From assembly GCF_026151345.1 (NCBI RefSeq), contig NZ_JAMQPR010000001.1, positions 3,420,676 to 3,484,675 of the forward strand: 64,000 nucleotides of DNA, read 5' to 3'. Shown one piece after another: positions 34,398-44,045 of the stretch. The notes under the pieces were generated by a model that was not told the origin of the DNA, did no database searches, and worked only from the letters and a program-made list of their open reading frames with translations. Made by a program: the position numbers and the translations under genes. The DNA is from Leptospira paudalimensis (GTDB lineage: Bacteria; Spirochaetota; Leptospiria; Leptospirales; Leptospiraceae). The stretch's first letter is position 1; every line of letters begins with the position of its first letter.

Positions 34398-35831
34398 ATG
34401 AAATCCAAAATAGTAACCATCACAAGTCTTTCATTTTTATTATTTACCACAACCACCATCACTTCTAACAGTGCCTTTGATTTATCAACTGAATCAGATC
34501 GTAAGTCAGTGAGTGTTACCATTTATAATGGTGGGATTGGACTCGTAAGAGAAACAAGAGTTCTCAATCTTTCAAAAGGAATCAAAACTTTACGTTTCGA
34601 AGATGTTCCTTCCCAAATCATCCCACAAACTGTGAGAGTAAAAGGTGAAGATCCAAAAAAATTAACTGTCTTCGAACAAAACTATGAATACGATTTAATC
34701 TCTCCAGAACGGCTAATGGATAAATACATTGGAAAAGAGGTCACTCTTTACCAAGATGGAAAAGAAAAAACTACTTCTGTAAAGGCCAAACTCATTGCAA
34801 ATAACGGCAGTCCTGTTTACCAAATCGGCAATGAAGTCTCTTTGGGATACAATGGCCGTGTCACTGTTCCAACCATTCCAGAAAATTTATTCGCTAAACC
34901 AACATTAGTTTGGAAATTAAAGAATGAAACTGAGAAAGAACAATCAGTAGAAGTTTCCTATCAAACCAATGGGCTTGGATGGTCAGCGGACTACATTCTT
35001 GTTTTGGACAAAGAAGAAAATGAATGTGGTCTTAATTCTTGGGTCACACTCAATAATAACTCAGGTGCAGAATTTAAAAATGCAGTACTCCAATTAGTGG
35101 CAGGTAAAGTAAATTTGATATCCAATAGACCGGCCTACACACCACAACCACGTTATGTAAAAAAAACGATGGCGAAAGAATATGATGAAATGGCTGATTC
35201 TGCTCCTGAATTTAACCAAGAAAATCTTTCTGAATATTACCTCTACACTTTAGACCAACCAACAACAATCGGATACAACCAAACCAAACAGGTTCAACTT
35301 TTCCAATCAGAAGGAATTGAAATCAAAAAGTATTTCGTATTCGAAAACCTTCCTATGTATGAAGGAAATGAAAAAAATTTCAATAACGCTACGATTAAGT
35401 ATATTTTTAAGAATGCTAAAAAAAATAACTTAGGCCGACCACTGCCTCAAGGAACCATTCGTGTTTTTAAAGCAGATTCCAAAGGAAGACAACAATTACT
35501 TGGAGAAGACACAATTGATCATACACCTGAAAACGAAGATGTAAAAATCAAAACTGGCCAAGCATTTGATGTTGTTGCAAACGGAAAACGTCTTTCCTAT
35601 GAAGTGTTCAAACTTTCTAGAGGGGATAAATCTTCTTATTCAGTTGAAATTCGAAACCGAAAAAAAGAAGCGATTGAAATTCGATTTTATGCAAGTTTAT
35701 GGGGAGATTGGACCATTACAAAATCTTCTCACAAATTCATTAAGGAATCCTCAACAAAATCCTATTCTGATGTTCCACTCAAAGCTGGTGAAACAGTGAC
35801 TTTGGATTATACTGTTGAGACAAAATACTAA
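34398..35831 (+). CDS. DUF4139-family secreted protein
   Basis: About 477 residues. The N-terminus MKSKIVTITSLSFLLFTTTT is a signal peptide with cleavage probably after NSA. The body has the DUF4139 pattern: VTIYNGGIGLVRETRVLNL, GIKTLRFEDVPSQIIPQTV, YQTNGLGWSADYILVLDKEE, and a beta-rich C-terminus ending in VTLDYTVET. Function unknown; the domain recurs in envelope proteins of many bacteria. The ATG at 34398 is chosen over 34347 because it has GGGAGAG at good spacing and gives the signal peptide. The next gene starts 2 bases after its stop. Confidence 0.82.
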   Translation: MKSKIVTITSLSFLLFTTTTITSNSAFDLSTESDRKSVSVTIYNGGIGLVRETRVLNLSKGIKTLRFEDVPSQIIPQTVRVKGEDPKKLTVFEQNYEYDLISPERLMDKYIGKEVTLYQDGKEKTTSVKAKLIANNGSPVYQIGNEVSLGYNGRVTVPTIPENLFAKPTLVWKLKNETEKEQSVEVSYQTNGLGWSADYILVLDKEENECGLNSWVTLNNNSGAEFKNAVLQLVAGKVNLISNRPAYTPQPRYVKKTMAKEYDEMADSAPEFNQENLSEYYLYTLDQPTTIGYNQTKQVQLFQSEGIEIKKYFVFENLPMYEGNEKNFNNATIKYIFKNAKKNNLGRPLPQGTIRVFKADSKGRQQLLGEDTIDHTPENEDVKIKTGQAFDVVANGKRLSYEVFKLSRGDKSSYSVEIRNRKKEAIEIRFYASLWGDWTITKSSHKFIKESSTKSYSDVPLKAGETVTLDYTVETKY

Positions 35832-35833
35832 TC

Positions 35834-37420
35834 ATGGAAACTAAATACGATGTCATCATCATTGGATCTGGAATCGGCGGGTTAACTGCTGCTTCCATTT
35901 TGTCACAGGTCGCAAACAAAAAAGTTTTAGTTCTCGAACGTCATTTTAAGTTAGGTGGTTTTACACACACATTCAAACGTTTAGGTAAGTTTGAATGGGA
36001 TGTGGGAATCCATTACATTGGTGATTTGGCGGAAGGTTCTATGTTAAGAACCCTTTTTGACTCAGTCACAAAACGTGGAGTCCAATGGAAAAAAATGGAA
36101 GAACCTTTTGAAGTCTTTGATTATCCAAACTTCAGTTTTCCTGTGTATGGAGAAAAAGAACGGTTTCGGAATGATCTCAAATCCAAATTCCCCAAAGAAG
36201 AAAAGGCTATCGACCAATACTTCAAGGATGTTGAAACCTTCACACAATGGTTTGGTAGGCATTTCACTCTCAAAGCCTTACCTGCTTTTTTTGAAAAGGC
36301 AGCAAAGTTACTAGGGTTAGACCATATCAAAACTCCCTACATCACTACGAAAGAATACATGGACTCTCATTTCCAAGATGAGAACCTGAGAGCTCTACTC
36401 TGTTCCCAGTGGGGTGATTATGGCCTTCCCCCCAAAGATTCTTCTTTCGCAATCCATTCAATGATAGTTGCCCATTACTTTAATGGAGGTTATTTTCCAA
36501 TCGGTGGGTCTTCCAAAATTGTAGATTCGATTGAACCCATTGTCGAAAAAAATGGTGGTGCGATGAAAATCCTCCACACTGTAAAGGAAATCATTTTGGA
36601 TGGTGACAAAGCAATTGGAGTGAAGGTAGATGTACAAAAAGGTAAAACCATCACCGAACATAGTTTTTTTGCTGATGAGATCATTTCAGATGCAGGTGCT
36701 TACACCACTTACAAAAAACTTTTACCAAAACAATATTCCGAGGCATTTGGTTCTTCCTTGGAATCTTTGAGTACCCAAGGTACTACATCCATTACCCTTT
36801 ACATTGGTTTTAAAGAATCACCAACCAAACTTGGATTTCATGGAGAAAACCATTGGATCTTTCCAACTGTAAATCATGACGAAAGTTATGCGAAACGAAA
36901 TGACTTGATCCAAGGAAAACCACCGATGATGTATTTATCATTTCCTTCGTTAAAAAATCCAGAGGCGGAAGGCCACACAGCCGAAGCGATTAGTTTTGCT
37001 GATTATACAAACTTTGCGAAATGGAAAGGCGAACCTTGGAAAAAACGAGGGGATGATTACAACGAATTAAAGGCAACCATCACAGAGGGGATGTTGGCGT
37101 TTTTGGAAGAACGGTTTCCTGGTTTTCGCGACTTGATTGAATTTACAGAATTGTCCACTCCCATCACAACCGAATACTTTACGGGCCACAAAGAAGGTTC
37201 CATTTATGGACTTTCCTGTACACCAGAACGCTTTCGCCAAGAATGGTTAGGAGTAAGGACAACTGTCAAAAACCTTTACTTAACAGGTGCAGATGCATGT
37301 TCGCCAGGAGTGGCCGGTGCCCTTATGGGTGGTGTTGCAGCTTCATCAGTGGTGCTTGGTCTATCGGGTACTCTAAGACTCATGAAGGAACTTTTCCAAA
37401 AGAGCCAAGAAACCGATTGA
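35834..37420 (+). CDS. phytoene desaturase/carotenoid isomerase-like FAD oxidoreductase
   Basis: 528 residues. N-terminal FAD-binding YDVIIIGSGIGGLTAASIL followed by VLERHFKLGGFTHTF; C-terminal motif NLYLTGADACSPGVAGALMG. This is the CrtI/CrtISO/retinol-saturase family, which acts on polyenes or other isoprenoid double bonds. WDVGIHYIGD near residue 57 is typical of the retinol-saturase/CrtISO branch. It follows the DUF4139 gene by 2 bases and precedes the MarR gene. Its stop codon lies in the -35 region of the MarR promoter. The substrate is unknown. Confidence 0.85.
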   Translation: METKYDVIIIGSGIGGLTAASILSQVANKKVLVLERHFKLGGFTHTFKRLGKFEWDVGIHYIGDLAEGSMLRTLFDSVTKRGVQWKKMEEPFEVFDYPNFSFPVYGEKERFRNDLKSKFPKEEKAIDQYFKDVETFTQWFGRHFTLKALPAFFEKAAKLLGLDHIKTPYITTKEYMDSHFQDENLRALLCSQWGDYGLPPKDSSFAIHSMIVAHYFNGGYFPIGGSSKIVDSIEPIVEKNGGAMKILHTVKEIILDGDKAIGVKVDVQKGKTITEHSFFADEIISDAGAYTTYKKLLPKQYSEAFGSSLESLSTQGTTSITLYIGFKESPTKLGFHGENHWIFPTVNHDESYAKRNDLIQGKPPMMYLSFPSLKNPEAEGHTAEAISFADYTNFAKWKGEPWKKRGDDYNELKATITEGMLAFLEERFPGFRDLIEFTELSTPITTEYFTGHKEGSIYGLSCTPERFRQEWLGVRTTVKNLYLTGADACSPGVAGALMGGVAASSVVLGLSGTLRLMKELFQKSQETD

Positions 37421-37458
37421 CAATTGGTTTAAGGTTTGATAGTTTGATATTAAATCAA
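37417..37458 (+). promoter_or_regulatory. predicted promoter and operator of the MarR gene
   Basis: TTGACA (37417-37422) and, 17 bases later, a weak -10 TAGTTT (37440-37445). From about 37438 the sequence GATAGTTTGATATTAAATCA runs into the start codon and shares ATAGTTT-ATATTAAA with the perfect palindrome at 60242-60269. Autoregulation is likely. The transcript would have only a few bases before the ATG and no Shine-Dalgarno sequence is visible. Confidence 0.5.
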
Positions 37459-37919
37459 TGGGAACAAAATTCAAAGGCTCTAAAAAGGAAGTACAGGCAC
37501 TCGATGCGTTTATCAAATTAAAACGTGCGTCCGAGTCCTTGTCTTCCAGACTTATATCTGAATTCACCAAATGGAATATATCGGAAAGCCAATTTGGAGT
37601 TTTGGAGACATTGTACCATTTGGGTCCCCTATGCCAAAAAGACTTGGGGGATAAAATTCTCAAAAGTACGGGCAACATCACCCTCGTCATTGATAACTTA
37701 GAAAAACGAAATTTGGTGGAACGAGTCCGTGGAGTGGAGGATAGAAGGTTTATTTCTGTCCACTTAACTGGTGAAGGAAAAAAACTAATCGAACAAATTT
37801 TCCCTGACCACGTAAAACGGATCACTTCCGAATTTGCTGTACTTTCTCCTGAAGAACAAGATGTCCTTGGTAAAATCTGCAAAAAACTCGGTAAAAAAAA
37901 CGAGACTTGTCCAAAATAG
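37458..37919 (+). CDS. MarR-family regulator, MhqR-like
   Basis: 153 residues, winged-helix repressor. The N-terminus MGTKFKGSKKEVQALDAFIK resembles the MhqR-type group that controls quinone and electrophile resistance genes. DNA-binding helices: CQKDLGDKILKSTGNITLVI and the wing GVEDRRFISVHLTGEGKKL. No Cys lies at an obvious redox-sensing position apart from single scattered ones. It stands after the CrtI-like gene. An operator-like sequence at its own promoter recurs before the esterase/dioxygenase operon (58680-60183), the probable target. Confidence 0.88.
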   Translation: MGTKFKGSKKEVQALDAFIKLKRASESLSSRLISEFTKWNISESQFGVLETLYHLGPLCQKDLGDKILKSTGNITLVIDNLEKRNLVERVRGVEDRRFISVHLTGEGKKLIEQIFPDHVKRITSEFAVLSPEEQDVLGKICKKLGKKNETCPK

Positions 37920-37920
37920 T

Positions 37921-39189
37921 TTAGTCTCGGTAATCCATCACCAATCGAAATCCAGCTCGCCTATCTTCACTTAGGTTAGGAATCCCACCATAAGATCTGG
38001 CACTAGCCGTCGCATTTTTGGCAGAATCAGAGTAAGATCCACCTCGCACCACTTTGTATATTTTTCCAAAGGAAAAGTTTTTGATATGATGGCCTGGGTA
38101 CAGTTGGTAATCACTCGATGTCCACTCCGCCGCATTCCCACACATTCCAAGTGCCCCGTAAGGACTTGCCCCTTCCGTGGATAGTTCGTAAACAGACTGT
38201 GTTTTTCCAATTTTTGATTCTCTTGTATTACAATACAAAGAATCATATTCATCACCAAATGGATATTTGGTGGCTGTGATTTGGTAACCTAAAGTTTCAT
38301 CTCTGTTTGTGTATTCCACAACTCCAGGACCACGAGCAGCCTTCTCCCATTCCCATTCAGTTGGAATACGTTTACCTGCCCACGCTGCATATTTCTCTAC
38401 TTCACGGTAGGTGAGATGAACCACAGGATGATCCCCTTCTCCCTCTGGATACTTGCCCGAAGTCCAATGAGGAGGTGATTTGGTATTTGTTTGTTTTAGA
38501 AAGAAATCGTATTCGGCATTCGTAACTTCATACTTATCAATATAAAAAGAGGGAATCTCTTTCAAACTGGATGCTTTTGGTTCTAAAAAATATGGGTTAA
38601 AACTATCAGCAGAAGGGTCTGTCCCTTGCCCGTATAAGAATAAACCTCTGGAAACCAAAACCATTTCCTTACGGTCTTTTGGATGAAATACAGTTTTACG
38701 AGGAGAAGTATACCTTCCTTTAAAAAAGGCATCTGGTTCTGTAAAAAAATCTTCTTCCACATAACTTGCGATATAAGCATCGGTAGTGATTTCTTTCATT
38801 TTTGAATTAAGATCTGGTTTATAATCACCAACTAACACTACTTCGATAAATTGATTATTTTTACTGATATTTTTTTCTTCCCAAATAGTATCTCTGACAA
38901 TGAGCAAACCTTGTTTGATTTGTGTGAGTTTTTGGTAGACTGGAAACTCTTTGGTTTCAGCAAAAAGTGCTTTTAATTCAGGTACTGAATACTTTGAAAT
39001 CTTTTGGTTTCGATAAATACGGACTTTGATCCAAAGCCTATTTTTATAAACTCCGGTCACTTCACCTTTCCAAAGTTGGACTTTCTTTTTAGTCGTTGCG
39101 AAGGGTGATTCTTCCGACGTTTCCTCTTCCGAAACAAGGGGTGTGAAGAAAAACCCCAATACGAATAGAATCATTAGTAATTTTTTCAT
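37921..39189 (-). CDS. secreted FGE-sulfatase/SUMF1-domain protein
   Basis: About 422 residues. Signal peptide MKKLLMILFVLGFFFTP; the N-terminal 170 residues are Leptospira-type sequence without a recognised domain; residues 185-420 form an FGE-sulfatase (SUMF1-like) domain with FYIDKYEVTNAEYDFFLKQT, PVVHLTYREVEKYAAWAGKR, IPTEWEWEKAARG, MCGNAAEWTSSDY, VVRGGSYSDS and RAGFRLVMD. The Cys pair of true formylglycine-generating enzymes, expected near SARSYGG, is missing, so it is probably a binding or structural protein. ATG 39189 gives the signal peptide; in-frame codons to 39207 exist upstream. Confidence 0.82.
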   Translation of the reverse strand: MKKLLMILFVLGFFFTPLVSEEETSEESPFATTKKKVQLWKGEVTGVYKNRLWIKVRIYRNQKISKYSVPELKALFAETKEFPVYQKLTQIKQGLLIVRDTIWEEKNISKNNQFIEVVLVGDYKPDLNSKMKEITTDAYIASYVEEDFFTEPDAFFKGRYTSPRKTVFHPKDRKEMVLVSRGLFLYGQGTDPSADSFNPYFLEPKASSLKEIPSFYIDKYEVTNAEYDFFLKQTNTKSPPHWTSGKYPEGEGDHPVVHLTYREVEKYAAWAGKRIPTEWEWEKAARGPGVVEYTNRDETLGYQITATKYPFGDEYDSLYCNTRESKIGKTQSVYELSTEGASPYGALGMCGNAAEWTSSDYQLYPGHHIKNFSFGKIYKVVRGGSYSDSAKNATASARSYGGIPNLSEDRRAGFRLVMDYRD

Positions 39190-39283
39190 ACTGTCTTTTA
39201 TCATCATCGGCCGATTTCGCCGAAACCTTTTGATTGAAATTTCCTGTGCATGTATACAATCAGTGGGAAAAGGAAATGCAAAA

Positions 39284-39895
39284 TTGATCGAGTTTCAATA
39301 CAAACGGGAAAAAGAAAACATCCTCATTTCCTTAAAAACTGATTCCACACAAATTGGAACCTTTCACAGGATTGCGACAATCATTTATGCATTAAAAATG
39401 GACATCATTTCTGGTGAACTGAGCACAGTCATTGAACAAGGAAATGAATATACGATCGATTCGTTTATTTTGCAAGCAGATGGTGGCGATACAACAAAGG
39501 TGGCATTCCAATTAGGAATGATGATGGATTCTGTTTTTTCCAAAAATGCAAAATTTGAAGAGATTCTTGAAAAATTGCAGATCCAAGAACCAGCCGTGGC
39601 GACTTTTTTTAAAGAAACTCCTGAATTCATCTTCAGCGATCTTCCAGACAAAAACCAAACATGTTTGTATTTAGAAAGTAGCGCAGGTAGAGGTTTGTTG
39701 TATTATGTTTCGCGAATCCTGATGCAAAATCAAATCAACATCTTGAGTGCAACCATTGAAACAGATATGGAAACGGGGAGAGCGAAAGATAGTTTTTATT
39801 TAACAGATGGTTCGGGGCAGATGTTCGCCTCTTCTGACTTAGCTTTAAAAATCAGAAGAGAAATCCTTGCCCCGATCCAATCAAACTCTCGTTAG
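39284..39895 (+). CDS. stand-alone ACT-domain protein (GlnD C-terminus-like)
   Basis: About 203 residues. Two ACT-like units: TFHRIATIIYALKMDIISGE with the following strand-rich segment, and GRGLLYYVSRILMQNQINIL with METGRAKDSFYLTD. The second closely recalls the ACT repeats at the end of GlnD uridylyltransferases, which sense glutamine; no catalytic domain is present. The start TTG 39284 has AAAAGGAA nine bases before it; in-frame GTG 39263 is another choice, and the open frame extends to 39143, where it would overlap the divergent FGE gene. Probably an amino-acid-sensing regulator. Confidence 0.72.
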   Translation: MIEFQYKREKENILISLKTDSTQIGTFHRIATIIYALKMDIISGELSTVIEQGNEYTIDSFILQADGGDTTKVAFQLGMMMDSVFSKNAKFEEILEKLQIQEPAVATFFKETPEFIFSDLPDKNQTCLYLESSAGRGLLYYVSRILMQNQINILSATIETDMETGRAKDSFYLTDGSGQMFASSDLALKIRREILAPIQSNSR

Positions 39896-39898
39896 AGA

Positions 39899-40555
39899 TT
39901 AATTTTTACAAAGAACCTTAAGAGCAGTCGCTTTGTCTACTTTTGGTGCTTTCCCATTGGAAAAACGATAAGCCAAACCAGATTTTTTGTCCACTTCGGT
40001 TTTTGTCCAAAATTTATCTTCGCTTGTTTTGATTTCATTTGGTGCTGTTGCAGCAAATTTAACCAAGTCTTCTTTGGATGGAACCACGCCACCTACTGAT
40101 TTACAATACGCAGCTGCTTCTGTGAATTTTTTTGAAGCAATTTTATCCACGAGAAAACCAGAGGAAACCACTTCTTTAGGAGCCTCTTCTACTTTTTTCT
40201 CAGGAGTTTCAGCCACAGGTTTTGTTTGAGCGTCAGCTGGTGCCTTTGGTGCTTCCGCTTGTGTAGTCGCTGTAGGAGCCTTTGGTTTTAGGTATTTGAC
40301 ATACCCTAAGTATCCGATTGCGAGGATTCCCGCTAACACTAAAAATAGATACACTCCATTTCCTGATTCCTTCGTTCCATGAGAACCTTCTGAATGGGAA
40401 ACAGGAGATTGAAGGGAAGCTTGCGCTGATTCGTCATTTCCGAAAAGCGAAGCGCTTTCATTTCTTGTAGATTGTTTCTTAACCGTATTTGTTTTCTTGG
40501 CCGCTTTTTTAACAGCCTTCTTCTTAGCGGCAGATGATGATTTTTTCGTTGCCAT
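39899..40555 (-). CDS. Lys/Ala-rich single-pass membrane protein, C-terminal domain unknown
   Basis: 218 residues. The first 30 residues are histone-H1-like (SSSAAKKKAVKKAAKKTNTV), then a polar linker, one transmembrane helix (GVYLFLVLAGILAIGYLGYV, about 68-87), a Pro/Ala/Lys/Thr-rich spacer (PKAPADAQTKPVAETPEKK) and a compact C-terminal domain of about 80 residues (FTEAAAYCKSVGGVVPSKED to the end) with two Cys. The C-terminal part resembles domains of Leptospira envelope proteins but I cannot name it. The basic cytoplasmic tail could bind DNA or acidic polymers. Function unknown. Confidence 0.8.
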   Translation of the reverse strand: MATKKSSSAAKKKAVKKAAKKTNTVKKQSTRNESASLFGNDESAQASLQSPVSHSEGSHGTKESGNGVYLFLVLAGILAIGYLGYVKYLKPKAPTATTQAEAPKAPADAQTKPVAETPEKKVEEAPKEVVSSGFLVDKIASKKFTEAAAYCKSVGGVVPSKEDLVKFAATAPNEIKTSEDKFWTKTEVDKKSGLAYRFSNGKAPKVDKATALKVLCKN

Positions 40556-40699
40556 AATGATAATCCTTATTGCCGAGACAATTCTAATTATAGTTATCTC
40601 ATAAAAACAGAAAAAGCTGAAGAACTTCTTCTCAATTTTGTTTTTTTTTAAAATTTTTTTAAGTGTGTTTCCGTTTCTCCTAAGAAATCGTGATCCTAG

Positions 40700-41983
40700 A
40701 TGAAAGAAGTTCGCATTGGTCTATTGGGTGCCGGAGTTGTCGGCACGAGTCTTCTCCAACTCTTGGACAAAAACCGAGAAAAAATCCAACGTCATTATGG
40801 AATCAACTTACAACTAACAATCATTGCTACCCGTAACCCGGCAAAACTCCAAGGTAAAACGAACATCCCTGTCACAGACGACGTACTTTCTGTTACAAAA
40901 CGTTCGGATATTGATATGATTGTAGAATTGATAGGCGGTACCGACACCGCATACCAAGCTGTACGTTCTGCCCTCGAAAATGGAAAAGCAGTCATTACTG
41001 CAAACAAAGCACTCCTATCTGAGAAAGGTCGTGAACTTTATCCAATCGCCGAAAAAGCAGGAGTTGAGTTAGGGTATGAAGCTGCCGTTGCAGGATCCAT
41101 TCCCATCATTCGTACATTACGAGATGGACTTGCTTCATGTGAATTTGAAGTGATCTGTGGGATTCTCAACGGAACCACAAACTTTATTCTAACCAAAATG
41201 GAACAAGAGTCTTGGGACTATGCCACAGCTCTCAAAAAAGCACAGGAACTTGGATTTGCCGAAGCAGATCCAACCTTTGATGTGGAAGGGATCGATGCTG
41301 GGCATAAAATCAGCCTGCTCGCGAGCCTAGCATTCAGAGAGTATGTTTCCTTCCAAACAGTCTCTGTAAAAGGGATTTCTGAATTACAATCCATGGACAT
41401 CCAAGCAGCACTTTCCCTCGGATATAGAATCAAACTACTCGGGATCTCTAAACGAAGTTCGGCGGGAATCTTAACTAAGGTCCATCCTACTCTTGTACCA
41501 CTCGACCATCCACTCGCAAATGTGATGAACGAATCCAATGCTGTGTTTTACAAAACAAAAGAAGCGGATTCTGGAATGATGACAGGTAAGGGAGCAGGTG
41601 GAATGCCAACAGCGAGTGCTGTTCTCTCAGATATCATTTACTATGCCTCACGATTAGGAAGTAAAGACATCGCAAAAGAAAACAATCTTTTCCCAGAAGG
41701 AAAACGATTTCCGGAACCTGAGAATTTAGTTCGATATTACCTACGTTTCTCTACTGTGGACAAACCAGGTGTACTTGCTGAAATTTCCCAAATTTTAGGA
41801 CGTCATAATATTTCAATTGCATCCGTCCAACAGAAGGAATCCTCTTCGGAACCTGTATCTGTGATTGTTGTCACCCATGCAGCAACAGAAGGTGAATTTC
41901 AAAAATCGTTAGTGGAAATTGATATGATGAAAGACATCATCAAACAAAAAACAGTTGCGATACGGTTATTGGAGAACCTCTAA
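40700..41983 (+). CDS. hom: homoserine dehydrogenase
   Basis: 427 residues. Reduces aspartate semialdehyde to homoserine in threonine/methionine synthesis. N-terminal NAD(P) site [16 protein letters not shown]; substrate domain with [52 protein letters not shown] (active Lys/Asp); C-terminal ACT domain from about 350 ([19 protein letters not shown]), which allows feedback by threonine. The monofunctional form has the usual length. A STAS gene follows after 4 bases. Confidence 0.96.
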   Translation: MKEVRIGLLGAGVVGTSLLQLLDKNREKIQRHYGINLQLTIIATRNPAKLQGKTNIPVTDDVLSVTKRSDIDMIVELIGGTDTAYQAVRSALENGKAVITANKALLSEKGRELYPIAEKAGVELGYEAAVAGSIPIIRTLRDGLASCEFEVICGILNGTTNFILTKMEQESWDYATALKKAQELGFAEADPTFDVEGIDAGHKISLLASLAFREYVSFQTVSVKGISELQSMDIQAALSLGYRIKLLGISKRSSAGILTKVHPTLVPLDHPLANVMNESNAVFYKTKEADSGMMTGKGAGGMPTASAVLSDIIYYASRLGSKDIAKENNLFPEGKRFPEPENLVRYYLRFSTVDKPGVLAEISQILGRHNISIASVQQKESSSEPVSVIVVTHAATEGEFQKSLVEIDMMKDIIKQKTVAIRLLENL

Positions 41984-41987
41984 ACCC

Positions 41988-42359
41988 ATGGCAAAGTTTA
42001 CCTTCCCTTCCCTCATCATTGAAACGGAATCCATCCAAATCAAAGGGGAAGTCGTGCAGGTAGTCTCCTTTGTGGGTCAAATCACGAATACCAATGCATA
42101 TGAAATCAACCGAAGTATCTCTTCTGTTTTTGAAGATGGGATTTACCAAATCATTTTAGATTTGAGTCAATTGGAATACATCAATAGCATTGGTGTAGCA
42201 ACCCTCATCAGTATCATTAAAACTGTTGAAACACAAAATGGAAAGATTAGAATTGGGGGCTTAAATCACTTTTTAGAAAACGTAATCCAACTGATGGATT
42301 TACCCAAAAAAGTGCAAATTTACAATACCAAAAAAGAAGCCATTCTCAATTGGATGTAA
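41988..42359 (+). CDS. STAS-domain anti-sigma factor antagonist 2
   Basis: 123 residues. [17 protein letters not shown] and the loop [18 protein letters not shown] place it in the SpoIIAA/RsbV family; the DSSG loop is changed to NSIG but the first Ser, the usual phosphorylation site, remains. ATG 41988 is chosen, 4 bases after hom; an upstream in-frame start at 41955 would overlap hom. The end overlaps the convergent hflX by 14 bases. Confidence 0.87.
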   Translation: MAKFTFPSLIIETESIQIKGEVVQVVSFVGQITNTNAYEINRSISSVFEDGIYQIILDLSQLEYINSIGVATLISIIKTVETQNGKIRIGGLNHFLENVIQLMDLPKKVQIYNTKKEAILNWM

Positions 42360-43902
42360 CTTCCAGCTGTTTTTGTTCCTTCTTTTTCCAAATTTCATAT
42401 TCAATCAAATCAAGGAGTTTTGAAAGCCCTTCCCTTGTAATGGAAGAAACTAACAAAGAACCATTTTTCTGTAAATTGCCATAAGTTTCTTCATCCAATC
42501 CATCCGCTTTATTAAAAACAACCATCCGCGGAATTTCATTTAATTGTAACGAATTGAGGATGGTATCAACTGCATCCATCTGCTCAGAGTAATTTGGATT
42601 GGTCACATCCACAACATGTAATAATAAATCCGCATCACCTAATTCCTCTAAGGTAGCTTTAAAGGCTTGGGATAAATCGGGAGGCAGGTCATGGATAAAA
42701 CCTACTGTATCAGAGATGATGATCTCTCGTTCTTCAGGAAACCGAATACGCCTTGTGGTTGGGTCTAAGGTTGCAAATAATTTGTCTTCTGCAATCACTG
42801 TTGAATTCGTAAGTGCATTGAGAAGAGTCGATTTCCCTGCATTGGTGTAACCAACAATTCCTACGATCGGTATTTCATTACGGGAACGAGACTTACGATT
42901 GAGTTCCCTTCTTCGTTTTAGGTCTTTTAGTTCATTTTCCAAACGATTGATTTTTTCTTCAACTCGCCTGTTTCCAATTTCCAGTTTGGTTTCTCCAGGT
43001 CCTCTACCACCAATACCACCCGTTAGGCGACTCATGTTATCATCCAATTCAGAGAGTCGATTTTTCAGATACTTAAGTTGAGCAAGTTCCACTTGTAATT
43101 TTCCATCGCGGGACTTTGCATTTTTGGAGAAAATATCTAATATGAGTTGGGTACGATCGATGATTTTTAAATCACTAGCATCTGAGATTTTTTTCGCCTG
43201 AGAAGGTGTGAGTTCCAAATCAAAAATTAAATGTTCTATGTCTTTGTGAACAGAAGTTAAAATAATTTCTTGGAGTTTTCCTTTTCCCACAACTGTTCTG
43301 GGATCGGGATCTCTTTTTTGCATGTACGTATCTACAACGTGAATCCCTGCTGTACGACACAGTTCCTTTAATTCAGCCATGGAATGTTCAGGCGAACGTT
43401 TCATTTTTCGTACGTCATAAACTCCCACAAGGAAAGCGCGGTTTTCTTTTTGTGATTCCTTCAGGTTAGATGTTTTTTTTGTGAATTCAGATTCGAGTGC
43501 TTCTACTTCATCCGAATATCCATACTTAATTTGGCCTGGGTATTGTTTGGGAGAAAGGATCCAAGGTTCTTTGGCATCAGGGTCTGGATTGATAAAGGCC
43601 GAAAAAAAGAATTTTGGAATCCCATCTTTATCCACACATGCCGCTGTGATAGAATCAAAACGGTTGAGAACAAGGTCCATCAAGTCTTCTTGGTTTAACG
43701 GCTGTTCCTTGAGATGCGTATGGAATAAACGAAGACCACGGAGGCGTGAATGAGCAACTCGGTAACGATCTAAATGGGGAATTTCGATGGAGTGGTCGTT
43801 GCCAACAATCAGATGGGTGACATAACCCGTCCTCTCAATGAGAAGGCCAACTTGCCTTCCGATTTCAACAGAAATCTCACCAACGAGCCTTGCGAGCTCC
43901 AT
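42346..43902 (-). CDS. hflX: GTPase HflX (long form; true start probably further upstream)
   Basis: 518 residues from ATG 43902. Ribosome-associated GTPase that splits stalled ribosomes. An N-terminal extension of about 155 residues ([20 protein letters not shown], then [15 protein letters not shown]) as in the long cyanobacterial HflX, then the HflX domain with [16 protein letters not shown] and [11 protein letters not shown], and the G domain: [36 protein letters not shown]. Oddly, family-like sequence ([20 protein letters not shown]) continues in frame upstream to about 43995 without any ATG, GTG or TTG; a non-standard start (ATT 43995 or ATA 44004) is possible. Confidence 0.93.
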   Translation of the reverse strand: MELARLVGEISVEIGRQVGLLIERTGYVTHLIVGNDHSIEIPHLDRYRVAHSRLRGLRLFHTHLKEQPLNQEDLMDLVLNRFDSITAACVDKDGIPKFFFSAFINPDPDAKEPWILSPKQYPGQIKYGYSDEVEALESEFTKKTSNLKESQKENRAFLVGVYDVRKMKRSPEHSMAELKELCRTAGIHVVDTYMQKRDPDPRTVVGKGKLQEIILTSVHKDIEHLIFDLELTPSQAKKISDASDLKIIDRTQLILDIFSKNAKSRDGKLQVELAQLKYLKNRLSELDDNMSRLTGGIGGRGPGETKLEIGNRRVEEKINRLENELKDLKRRRELNRKSRSRNEIPIVGIVGYTNAGKSTLLNALTNSTVIAEDKLFATLDPTTRRIRFPEEREIIISDTVGFIHDLPPDLSQAFKATLEELGDADLLLHVVDVTNPNYSEQMDAVDTILNSLQLNEIPRMVVFNKADGLDEETYGNLQKNGSLLVSSITREGLSKLLDLIEYEIWKKKEQKQLEVTSN

Positions 43903-44045
43903 AGAGATGATAGAATCCTCCCGAAGTCGCCTTTCGGAGAGAGATTTTAACTTTTTTAGCTGGTTTGGCTTAAGACCAGCGAGGTTGCCGCTAATTTTAC
44001 TTATAGTACGTATCCGATATTCAAAGTATGGAAGTAGGCTATCAT

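Noticed and set aside
37411..37429. AACCGATT / AATTGGTT inverted repeat at the end of the CrtI-like gene as a terminator
   Set aside because: It has a mismatch, a 3-base spacer and no T-run, and contains the -35 of the MarR promoter.
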